Below, piece after piece: positions 33,963 to 42,029 of a DNA stretch of 64,000 nt; position 1 is the first letter of the stretch; every line of letters starts with the position of its first letter. Position numbers and translations under genes: made by a program. Below the pieces are notes generated by a model. It made no database searches, was not told the origin of the DNA, and saw only the letters and a program-made list of their open reading frames with translations. Source of the DNA: Pyrinomonadaceae bacterium (GTDB lineage Bacteria > Acidobacteriota > Blastocatellia > Pyrinomonadales > Pyrinomonadaceae); the NCBI GenBank assembly GCA_030841085.1, contig JAVEDP010000031.1:1-64000 (forward strand), given 5' to 3'.

Positions 33963-34847
33963 ATGCTGGTAACCAGAACATCCGAAGCGGCAGTACCCGC
34001 TGTTGGGGAAGTCGAACTACCCAGACGCCCGCTAGTTGTCATCGAGGCGGGCAAGCGCCGTTTTCTTTTTAAACTCAGTGAGTTTTGGGAGTATCGGGAG
34101 CTTCTTTACTTCCTCATTTGGCGCGACATCAAGGTACGTTACAAACAAACTGCGTTGGGCGTAGTTTGGGTCGTCCTGCAACCGCTGCTAATGATGATGA
34201 TTTTCACGCTCTTCTTCGGCAAGCTCGCGGGGATTCGCGCGGATGACGGGATTCCGTATCCGCTGTTCGCTTATGCCGGGCTGTTGCCCTGGACATTCTT
34301 CGCGACCGCCGCAAACTCCGCTGGCAACAGCCTCGTAAACAGCGCGAGCCTGATCACGAAAATCTACTTCCCGCGCCTGATGGTGCCCGTCGCGGCGGTC
34401 GGGGCGGTGTTAGTCGACCTGGCAATTTCCTTTTGCGTACTGGCGGTGCTAATGGTCTACTGGCGGATCCCCCCAAACAGAGGGCTGGTTGTCCTGCCGC
34501 TCCTCATTTGTCTGGTAACGGGCCTGGCGCTGGCTTTCGGTACTCTGATGACGGCTCTTAACGTCCGTTATCGCGACGTTAAAATCGCGCTGCCTTTCCT
34601 CCTGCAGATTTGGTTCTTTGTTTCGCCGATCATCTATCCCGTGAGTATTCTTCCGGCGCGTTGGCATTGGGTTATGGCGCTTAACCCGATGACGGGCATC
34701 GCTGAAGGCTTTCGAGCCGCGCTATATGGTCGTAAGCCATTTGCGTGGACGGCGCTGGCCATCTCGGGCGCGACCACATTAGTGCTGTTTGCGATTGCGA
34801 TGTTTACCTTTAAGCGAATGGAAAAGAGCTTCGCTGACATCATCTGA
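33963..34847 (+). CDS. wzm: ABC-2 polysaccharide exporter permease, Wzm-type
   Basis: 294 residues with six membrane spans. The cytoplasmic start contains FWEYRELLYFLIWRDIKVRYKQTALGVVW, the signature entry helix of Wzm/TagG permeases. FYPRLMVP-type sequence (KIYFPRLMVPVAAV) and the closing NPMTGIAEGFRAALYG are also family features. With the ATPase 8 bases downstream it forms the exporter that moves a finished, lipid-linked polysaccharide across the inner membrane. No ribosome site is obvious before the ATG. First gene of the plus-strand cluster. Confidence 0.92.
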   Translation: MLVTRTSEAAVPAVGEVELPRRPLVVIEAGKRRFLFKLSEFWEYRELLYFLIWRDIKVRYKQTALGVVWVVLQPLLMMMIFTLFFGKLAGIRADDGIPYPLFAYAGLLPWTFFATAANSAGNSLVNSASLITKIYFPRLMVPVAAVGAVLVDLAISFCVLAVLMVYWRIPPNRGLVVLPLLICLVTGLALAFGTLMTALNVRYRDVKIALPFLLQIWFFVSPIIYPVSILPARWHWVMALNPMTGIAEGFRAALYGRKPFAWTALAISGATTLVLFAIAMFTFKRMEKSFADII

Positions 34848-34855
34848 AAAAACTG

Positions 34856-36151
34856 ATGAAGCCAATCATTCGAGTCGAAAATTTGAGTAAGCAGTATCGG
34901 ATCGGAGCCCGCCAGGGAGGTTACGATACGCTGCGCGACGTCATCAGCGGGACGTTGCGTGTGCCTTTAAACTTAGTGCGCCGCCAGGGCCGGGCCGCGC
35001 CGAAAACTATCTGGGCATTGCGCGATGTAACCTTTGATATTCAGCCGGGGGACGTGGTTGGAATTATTGGCAGCAACGGCGCCGGCAAGAGTACGCTTTT
35101 AAAAATCCTTTCCCGTATCACCGAACCAACCGCCGGCAAGATTGAGTTATATGGGCGAGTGGCGAGCTTGTTGGAAGTCGGAACCGGTTTTCATCCCGAG
35201 CTCACCGGCCGCGAAAATATCTTTCTCAATGGTGCGATTCTGGGAATGAGGAAAGTTGAAATAGAGCGCAAGTTTGATGAGATAGTCGCCTTTGCCGAAA
35301 TTGAGAAGTTCATGGATACGCCTGTAAAGCGCTATTCGAGCGGCATGTACGTGCGATTGGCCTTCGCTGTTGCGGCCCATCTGGAACCTGAGATATTGAT
35401 CGTTGACGAGGTCCTGGCAGTCGGCGACGCGGCCTTTCAAAAAAAATGCCTCGGGAAGATGAACGACGTAGCCAAACATGGCCGGACCGTACTGTTCGTC
35501 AGTCATAACATGGGAGCAGTGGGTACGTTATGTAATCGTTGTCTCCTCATCGAGGAAGGCAAGGTCGAACACGATGGCAAGGTCGCGGACGTAATATCCG
35601 CGTATCAGTCTCGCCTCTATCCGGCAGTGGCGCCCACTTCAGAACTGGGTAAGGTCGATCGTTACGGTTCGGGAAAGGCCAAGTTCACCTCTGTTGGGAT
35701 TACTCACCTGGGCCCGGAACGATCAGAGAAACCCTTCCTTTATCCGGGTGAAGATCTGCTGGTAGACATTACCATCGCCGGAGAATCCGACATCACCGAC
35801 GCAAATGTCGCTTTGATCATCTATGACTACTCGGGCTATCGTATTATTGATACCAACACTGCCATAAAGGGCTCGTTCTTGAGTTTGCAACGGGGCGAAG
35901 AAGCGAAGGTACAATTCCAACTTCATGAAGTGCTGTTGAAACCTGGGACTTATGTGGTTGGCTTATGGCTGGGCGGCAACGGCGAAATCATAGATGGAAT
36001 TACCTATGCAGCATCGTTTTCAGTTGAGGCCGATCCGGAAACCATCCGACATTCCGAGACATTTCCCGGTACCTACCAGTGTAAATACTCTTATGAATTA
36101 CAGATCGATAAACTACCGCAAAACGGTTCCCGCATAGTGAACTCAGATTGA
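34856..36151 (+). CDS. wzt: ABC polysaccharide exporter ATPase with Wzt C-terminal domain
   Basis: 431 residues. Walker A is GSNGAGKST (72-80), the signature is YSSGMYVRLAFA (160-171) and Walker B is LIVDEVLAVGD (181-191). A unique Wzt insert (LLEVGTGFHPELTGREN) lies near 105. Residues about 260-425 form the extra beta-sandwich domain of O8/O9a-type Wzt, which binds the chemically capped end of the glycan before export. This predicts that the chain is capped, and three methyltransferases follow directly downstream. Partner of the permease at 33963. Confidence 0.93.
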   Translation: MKPIIRVENLSKQYRIGARQGGYDTLRDVISGTLRVPLNLVRRQGRAAPKTIWALRDVTFDIQPGDVVGIIGSNGAGKSTLLKILSRITEPTAGKIELYGRVASLLEVGTGFHPELTGRENIFLNGAILGMRKVEIERKFDEIVAFAEIEKFMDTPVKRYSSGMYVRLAFAVAAHLEPEILIVDEVLAVGDAAFQKKCLGKMNDVAKHGRTVLFVSHNMGAVGTLCNRCLLIEEGKVEHDGKVADVISAYQSRLYPAVAPTSELGKVDRYGSGKAKFTSVGITHLGPERSEKPFLYPGEDLLVDITIAGESDITDANVALIIYDYSGYRIIDTNTAIKGSFLSLQRGEEAKVQFQLHEVLLKPGTYVVGLWLGGNGEIIDGITYAASFSVEADPETIRHSETFPGTYQCKYSYELQIDKLPQNGSRIVNSD

Positions 36152-36183
36152 AGATTTCTAAACGTTTGAGGAGAAGAGTTTGA

Positions 36184-36972
36184 ATGGATAACCCGGTTAA
36201 GCTTGTATACAGAACGCTGTTGAAGCCGATCTATGCGCGGCTAAATAAGCTGGAATACCATATCCTGGAGCCGCACAATCGTCGTTGGGTAGCTATAGAC
36301 GACCTTACCGATTATCTCACTGGGGCTGACGTACCTGGCGATTATCTGGAATTTGGGGTCTACATTGGCACAACGTTCATCCATGCGTATCATCGGATGT
36401 CGTGGTTCTTTAAGGAGATGAGGTTTTTCGCCCTCGATTCTTTCGAAGGTCTTCCGAAACCGAGAGGGTTGGACGCGCTGAATGGCTACACGAGTAAGTT
36501 CTTTGAATCTCAATTCAGTTGTAGTGAGGACCAGTTCATTGATCATTTGAAGGCGGGCGGCGTTGACCTCAATAAGGTGACCACCGTGCCGGGCTGGTTC
36601 GATAAATCTTTGACAGACGAGAACGCGGCAGCGCACGGCATCGGCAAGATTGCCGCCGCGTGGATCGACTGCGACCTTTATGAATCGACCGTTCCAATCC
36701 TCAAGTTCATTACCTCGCGCTTGTCGACTGGTTCGGTGGTTCTCTTCGACGATTGGAAGTGTTTTAGAAACAGTCCTGACCTGGGCGAACAACGAGCTTG
36801 TCGTGAATGGCTAGCTGAAAACCCGCAGATCACTCTGCGAGAATTGTTTTCTTTCGGCTCGCATGGAATTGCGTTCACAGTCCACATCTCGGAGTCTGTG
36901 GTTGCCAATGAAATTGGCGCTCGCATAATTGAGGGAGCTACGGAGCTTTCATCCGTGTCCGCTCAGGTTTAG
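36184..36972 (+). CDS. TylF/MycF-like sugar O-methyltransferase
   Basis: 262 residues, AGGAGAAG ribosome site before ATG 36184. GDYLEFGVYIGTTFIHAYH corresponds to the SAM-binding GDxxEFGVxxG motif of the TylF (macrocin O-methyltransferase) family. RFFALDSFEGLP, IAAAWIDCDLYESTVPIL and SVVLFDDWKCF carry the acidic residues that bind the metal and catalyse methyl transfer in MycF. It would methylate a sugar hydroxyl. Placed 32 bases after wzt, it is a candidate for making the terminal cap that the Wzt domain reads. Confidence 0.85.
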   Translation: MDNPVKLVYRTLLKPIYARLNKLEYHILEPHNRRWVAIDDLTDYLTGADVPGDYLEFGVYIGTTFIHAYHRMSWFFKEMRFFALDSFEGLPKPRGLDALNGYTSKFFESQFSCSEDQFIDHLKAGGVDLNKVTTVPGWFDKSLTDENAAAHGIGKIAAAWIDCDLYESTVPILKFITSRLSTGSVVLFDDWKCFRNSPDLGEQRACREWLAENPQITLRELFSFGSHGIAFTVHISESVVANEIGARIIEGATELSSVSAQV

Positions 36973-37052
36973 CCGCCATACAATCCGCGAACGAATGTTA
37001 ACCAGGCAAGATCAGGGTTTGACTGACGTGAACGCGCTTTTGGGAGTCCAAA

Positions 37053-37874
37053 ATGAAACCAACGCCTGCGGCGGGTAATTGGACCGCCGACAAGGTGAAG
37101 CGGTTCTGGGAATATCACGGCACGCGGACCGATCTGCACTCGGAATATTTTTCCTTCCAGGTGGGGGCGGGTCTAACGCACTTCCTGCGTCAAACGGGCC
37201 ACTTGCGCCAGGGAGCTTCAGTTCTCGACTATGGCTGCGGACCGGGCTTCCTGTTACAAAACCTGCTGGAAGAAAAGGTCCGCTGCTATGGAGCGGATGC
37301 CTCGCGCGAAGCTGTAGACCTGGCCAACCGAAAGTTCGTTGATAACGAAAACTGGATGGGCGCATCTGTTTTCTCATTCCCACCGTTGCCTTACCAGGAC
37401 CGGATCTTCGACATAGTGACCTGCCTCGAAACCCTCGAGCACCTGGATGATGACACCCTGAAGATCGTTCTCCGAGAGGTGAAGCGACTGCTGAAGTCGG
37501 ATGGAGTGGCGCTATTTACCACTCCAAACGAAGAAGAACTCACACACAGTTATATCCTGTGTCCGTTTTGCAACACCGAATACCATAAGGTTCAGCACGT
37601 CAGATCCTTCTCGGCCGCAGTGTTGAGAGCGGTGCTCGAAGCTGAAGGGTTCGAGGTGCTGTTCTGTCGTGGGGTGGACTTGTTGAAGTTTCAGCCTGCG
37701 TTGCCAGGGTGGCGGGATTGGAGCTATGGCAATCTCAAACATTGGCTCACGCACCGGTGGCAGGACTTGATGGATCGGTTCAGCCCGCGACCGTTTCCCT
37801 TCGGCCGCGTGTTCCGGGCACAGGCTGGTGAAGGTGGTCCTAACCTGTGCGCGGTAGTTCGTCAGCCGGAGTAG
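37053..37874 (+). CDS. Class I SAM-dependent methyltransferase
   Basis: 273 residues. VLDYGCGPGFLLQNLLEEK is SAM motif I (about residues 50-68), IFDIVTCLETLEHLDD is motif post-II/III with the conserved EHLDD, and VALFTTPNEEELTH follows. A small Cys pair (LCPFCNTEYHKVQHVRSF-type stretch at about 168-185) is an extra. The fold belongs to the ubiquinone/menaquinone-type group that methylates many small molecules. In this cluster a sugar substrate is most likely. No more precise family recognised. Confidence 0.83.
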   Translation: MKPTPAAGNWTADKVKRFWEYHGTRTDLHSEYFSFQVGAGLTHFLRQTGHLRQGASVLDYGCGPGFLLQNLLEEKVRCYGADASREAVDLANRKFVDNENWMGASVFSFPPLPYQDRIFDIVTCLETLEHLDDDTLKIVLREVKRLLKSDGVALFTTPNEEELTHSYILCPFCNTEYHKVQHVRSFSAAVLRAVLEAEGFEVLFCRGVDLLKFQPALPGWRDWSYGNLKHWLTHRWQDLMDRFSPRPFPFGRVFRAQAGEGGPNLCAVVRQPE

Positions 37875-37958
37875 TAAATTCTCGACCCCGGCAAATTAGG
37901 AACTTGGGGCGACCCGAATATTTTTTCATACGTACTTAGGCGAGGACGATAGCTGGAG

Positions 37959-38753
37959 ATGAGTGTGGAGAAAGACACGATAACCTTTTCGTTCGGCGAG
38001 AACTGGCGGGATTTCGTCGAGACGATATCGGAAGACTCAGTCGCGCGCGCGCGATTGGACATTGAAAAGTATCTCGGCGCAGGTGTGGTAGCCGGCAAAA
38101 CTGTCCTCGACGTGGGATGTGGTTCAGGTATTCACTCGCTCTGTTTTCATATGCTGGGAGCGAAAGAGATCATTTCGGTTGACGTAGATCCTAAGAGCGT
38201 TGAGTCAACAAAGCTTCTGTGGGAAAAGAGTCATAGGCCCGCAAACTGGCGCGTGCTTCAAGGTTCCGTTTTGGATGACGAGTTTGTGAGAGGGTTGGGC
38301 AAACATCAGATAGTTTATTCCTGGGGCGTTCTGCATCACACCGGGGAAATGTGGAAGGCTATCAGCAACGCCGCCGGGCTCGTGGAGAGAGGCGGCACCC
38401 TCTGGATTGCGATTTATGCAAAAGGTCCGAAGTACGCGGAACACCTCGCTCTCAAACAGTCTTACAATCGAGCGACGACGTTTGGAAAAAAGGTTATCGC
38501 CTGGAAAGAAATCTACAAGCTGATGAGGCTGCGAGTGAGCTGGCGTCAAAACCCGTTCGCCTGGAACGAAAAACAGGAAAGGGGAATGGATACCTACCAC
38601 GACCTGCTGGATTGGCTCGGTGGATTGCCCTATGAAGTCGCCAGCGACCAGGAGATCATTAGTTTTTGCCGAGAGAGGGGATTTGTCGAAGAGAATATCG
38701 AGGTGCGTGCTGAAGGAGCCTGTAGTGTCTACTGCTTTAGACTGTCTGAGTAG
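37959..38753 (+). CDS. Class I SAM-dependent methyltransferase
   Basis: 264 residues. TVLDVGCGSGIHSLCFHMLGA is the SAM-binding motif I and EIISVDVDPKSVEST carries the ribose-binding Asp. VYSWGVLHHTGEMWKAI is the usual post-motif block. The middle (WRQNPFAWNEKQERGMDTYHDLLDWLGGLPYEVAS) matches a group of methyltransferases common in O-antigen and capsule loci. It follows two other methyltransferases, and its substrate is unknown. The three are not close copies of each other, so they probably act at different positions. Confidence 0.83.
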   Translation: MSVEKDTITFSFGENWRDFVETISEDSVARARLDIEKYLGAGVVAGKTVLDVGCGSGIHSLCFHMLGAKEIISVDVDPKSVESTKLLWEKSHRPANWRVLQGSVLDDEFVRGLGKHQIVYSWGVLHHTGEMWKAISNAAGLVERGGTLWIAIYAKGPKYAEHLALKQSYNRATTFGKKVIAWKEIYKLMRLRVSWRQNPFAWNEKQERGMDTYHDLLDWLGGLPYEVASDQEIISFCRERGFVEENIEVRAEGACSVYCFRLSE

Positions 38754-38807
38754 TGCAGCTACCGACGGTCGTTATAGCCGCCTTCCAATTAAGAGCTAAG
38801 AACGAGC

Positions 38808-40688
38808 ATGTGTGGAATTTCAGGAATTATTCGCTGGCAAGGGCCTCCGGTTGACCGACGGGAAATCGAACGGATGACCAGAGCCGTCGAACATCGCGGT
38901 CCGGATGGCGAGGGCATCTGCGTACGCGAGGGTGTGGCTCTCGGACATCGGCGCCTAGCCATCATCGATCCCAAGGGCGGTCACCAACCGATGTCCAATC
39001 AGGACGAGTCGGTCTGGATCACCTACAACGGTGAGCTTTATAACTACATCGAGCTGCGCGACGAGCTGATTCAAAAGGGCCACGAGTTCCTAACCAATTC
39101 CGACACAGAAGTCGTCGTGCACGCCTATGACGAGTGGGGACCAGGTTGCTTAGCAAAATTTCGCGGTATGTTCGCTTTTGGTCTCGCGGACTTCAAGAAT
39201 CGCAAAGTGTTACTGGCGCGAGACCACTTCGGAATTAAGCCTTTATATTATCGGGTCGGAAAACACTACCTCGCGTTTGCGTCGGAACTCGCGGCGCTGC
39301 GTGAAGTCGACGACGCAACGCCAACCGGGAATCTGGAAGCTGTCGAACTCTACCTGCGATATCAGTACATCCCCACGCCGCACACAATCTACCGAGAGAT
39401 TTTCAAGCTGCCGCCCGCCAGCTATTTCTGGGTAAGTCTCGACGGAATGATCAGCGAGCCGGTTAGGTTCTGGGATGTTACTTTCGAGGAGGACAACAGC
39501 AGGTCCGATCGGCAATGGGAGAATGCGGCTGAGGAAATCATTCACGATTCGGTGAAAGCTCATCTCGTCGCCGACGTACCATTTGGCGTGTTCTTATCAG
39601 GTGGAATTGATTCGTCATTGGTGGCGCTTGAGATGAGCCGAATCATGGATCGTCCCGTAAAAGCATTTGCCATCGGATTCAACGAAAAAGAGTATTCGGA
39701 AATAGCTTACGCGGAAAAGGTAGCGCGGCAGTGTGGTATTGAACTCAATGCCGAGGTCGTACGTGACGACTCCCTGGCTTTTCTGCCGGAACTGGTAGCC
39801 CACTACGGTGAGCCGTTTGGAGATAGTTCCGCAATCCCTACCTGGTACGTGTCGCGTTTAGCGCGCGAGCAAGTGCCGATGGTTCTGTCCGGCGACGGTG
39901 GAGACGAAGCCTTTGGAGGATACGCGAGTTACGACTACTGGTTGAAGACTGACCCGCTGCTCCAGGCTCGCGAACAGATGTGGACGGCCCCGCGCGCATC
40001 TTTCTATTGGGCACGACAGGCATTGCGCAAGAGCCTGAGCACTGGATCGCGAAATGATTTGGCCGAGTGGCAAAGCATCATGACTTACGTCAAAGAGCAG
40101 CATCGCCGTGCCCTCTGGCGACCGCAATATCAGAAGCTGATCGAACACGAGTCCGAACTCTTTATGGCGGCGGACCAAAAAGCTCGAGCCAGCAGCCGTC
40201 TATCCTACGCCCAATATCTTGACTACCAAACGTATCTGCCCTGCGACATCCTGACGAAGGTTGATGTTGCGAGCATGTATCATGGACTGGAAGTTCGCAC
40301 TCCTCTGATCGACGTTCGCGTGGTTGAGTTGGCTGCTCGACTGCCTTTGACGCAGCGGATACGGCGCAATGGTTCTGAAACAACCATCCGCAAGAGCTTG
40401 CTGAAACGAGTACTCGGAAAAACCTTTACCCCTGAGTTCGTACATCGCAAAAAGCAGGGTTTCTCCATTCCACGTGACAAATGGTTTCTACCCGGTCAGT
40501 CAGCGCGGAAACAGTTGGAACAACTATTGGACGACCCTAACTCCCGGCTTTATGAGTTCTTCAACCCCAAGGTCATCCACGAACAACTCAGCTTGCACCG
40601 GGACAGTTATGATAATTCGGACATGCTCTGGCTATTCCTCGTCCTGGGCATCTGGCTGCAACAGAATCAGTCGGTGCAGTTCAACTAA
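38808..40688 (+). CDS. asnB: Asparagine synthetase-like glutamine amidotransferase
   Basis: 626 residues, the same length as the homologue at 10437. Cys2 (MCGISGIIRW), EHRGPDGEG and YNGELYNY form the glutaminase domain. LSGGIDSSLVALEMS is the PP-loop and LSGDGGDEAFGGY a second conserved synthetase block. Likely job: amidation of a sugar acid, an amino-acid substituent or aspartate. It lies after the methyltransferases in the ABC-exporter cluster, so each of the two clusters has its own AsnB-like enzyme. The two differ throughout their length, so this is not a recent copy. Confidence 0.88.
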   Translation: MCGISGIIRWQGPPVDRREIERMTRAVEHRGPDGEGICVREGVALGHRRLAIIDPKGGHQPMSNQDESVWITYNGELYNYIELRDELIQKGHEFLTNSDTEVVVHAYDEWGPGCLAKFRGMFAFGLADFKNRKVLLARDHFGIKPLYYRVGKHYLAFASELAALREVDDATPTGNLEAVELYLRYQYIPTPHTIYREIFKLPPASYFWVSLDGMISEPVRFWDVTFEEDNSRSDRQWENAAEEIIHDSVKAHLVADVPFGVFLSGGIDSSLVALEMSRIMDRPVKAFAIGFNEKEYSEIAYAEKVARQCGIELNAEVVRDDSLAFLPELVAHYGEPFGDSSAIPTWYVSRLAREQVPMVLSGDGGDEAFGGYASYDYWLKTDPLLQAREQMWTAPRASFYWARQALRKSLSTGSRNDLAEWQSIMTYVKEQHRRALWRPQYQKLIEHESELFMAADQKARASSRLSYAQYLDYQTYLPCDILTKVDVASMYHGLEVRTPLIDVRVVELAARLPLTQRIRRNGSETTIRKSLLKRVLGKTFTPEFVHRKKQGFSIPRDKWFLPGQSARKQLEQLLDDPNSRLYEFFNPKVIHEQLSLHRDSYDNSDMLWLFLVLGIWLQQNQSVQFN

Positions 40689-40728
40689 CCGTCGACCGAA
40701 TGCAAATATCAACCCTGACAGAGGTTTA

Positions 40729-41991
40729 TTGATCACGAAACGAGCAAGCGTAAACGATAACCTTCGCAGCGGAGACGGAGAGTCTGGTCCATCGTCGCTG
40801 CTGGCGGGGAAAAAGATTATCTTCGTGTTCACAGTGCTCGAATTGGGTGGGGCCGAAAGGCAGGCCTTACTTTTGGCTAAGTATCTCGTCGAGCAGTGCG
40901 ATGCTAACGTTGAGTTTTGGGGATTAGAAGGCACACCGGGCCGACTCGCGGAGATATGTGAAGAACGCGGCATTCCCTGGCGTATAGTTTATCTTCCCTG
41001 GTGGGAGAACCGTGGAGCGCGCGTAAAAGGCCTGCTAAGACTTGCGCAGACACTTCGTGAGGCCCGCCCTTACATTATCGCTCCGTACCTGATTACACCG
41101 AATGTCGCTTGCGGGCTTGTCTGGCCCTGGACCGGGGCGCGCCTCTGCATCTGGAATCAGCGGGACAACGGTATAGCGCGACTGGGACCGAGGTTCGAAC
41201 AATGGGCCGTGCAACGGACTCCCTGGTTTATCGCGAACTCCAAACACGGTGCAAACTTCCTGACTGATACCCTTAATGCGCCAGCGTCACGCGTGCGTGT
41301 GGTCCACAACGGTATTACCCTTGGCCCACCGCAGTCGGATCGCCCGACCTGGCGAGAGCAACTCGGGATCGATGAGGATTGCTTCGCAACCTGTATGATC
41401 GCAAATTTGACTCGATATAAAGATCACGCGACACTATTGAAGGCCTGGCGAAGAGTAGTTGATCAACTGGCGGAAAAAGGCCGTACCGCGGTGTTGTTGC
41501 TTGCCGGCCGGCTCGACAGCAGTGATAGCACTCAGCATGAAACCAAAGCCATGGCATACGACCTGGGGTTAGGTAGCACGGTGCGCTTTCTCGGACCGAC
41601 AAATGATATTTCTGGTTTGCTAAATATGTGTGACCTGGGTGTCTTCAGCTCCCGTTCCGAAAGCAGCCCAAACGGTGTGTTGGAATGCATGGCAGCGGGG
41701 TTGGCGATCGCCGGCACAGATGAGTCAGGCATTCGCGATGCGGTGGGAACCGACGGACGCTTCTTTCTGGCGCCGGCAGGCGAGGCGGAACCCCTGGCTG
41801 ATCGAATACTGCAACTCGCCACAAACCTTGAGTTGCGGACTCAACTGGGCACCGCGAATCGCATTCGAATAGAGAGAGAGTTTAGTCCGCAGGGAATGTC
41901 GGAACAGACCATTGACGTGATTCGTGAGGCACTCAACGGCAGGATCGCTCAGCGCCAACCGGCCTCAATACATTCAGAGAACGCTTTCTGA
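40729..41991 (+). CDS. GT4-family glycosyltransferase
   Basis: I place the start at TTG 40729, with GAGG about 4 bases upstream. The longer frame (from GTG 40474) would overlap the AsnB-like gene by 215 bases and reads as shadow sequence there. The product has 420 residues. IIFVFTVLELGGAERQALLLAKYL is the GT4 opening, LICIWNQRDNG-like sequence (ARLCIWNQRDNGIA) is in the acceptor domain, and the donor domain has NLTRYKDHATLLKAWR and SRSESSPNGVLECMAAGLAI (E-x7-E region). Retaining sugar transferase, specificity unknown. Confidence 0.85.
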   Translation: MITKRASVNDNLRSGDGESGPSSLLAGKKIIFVFTVLELGGAERQALLLAKYLVEQCDANVEFWGLEGTPGRLAEICEERGIPWRIVYLPWWENRGARVKGLLRLAQTLREARPYIIAPYLITPNVACGLVWPWTGARLCIWNQRDNGIARLGPRFEQWAVQRTPWFIANSKHGANFLTDTLNAPASRVRVVHNGITLGPPQSDRPTWREQLGIDEDCFATCMIANLTRYKDHATLLKAWRRVVDQLAEKGRTAVLLLAGRLDSSDSTQHETKAMAYDLGLGSTVRFLGPTNDISGLLNMCDLGVFSSRSESSPNGVLECMAAGLAIAGTDESGIRDAVGTDGRFFLAPAGEAEPLADRILQLATNLELRTQLGTANRIRIEREFSPQGMSEQTIDVIREALNGRIAQRQPASIHSENAF

Positions 41992-42029
41992 ATTAATGGG
42001 AATCCGCGCCCTTAAGGACTTGTAATCCA

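Noticed and set aside
40474-40728. Early GTG start for the glycosyltransferase ending at 41991
   Set aside because: It would overlap the AsnB-like gene by 215 bases, and the added sequence is compositionally a shadow of that gene.
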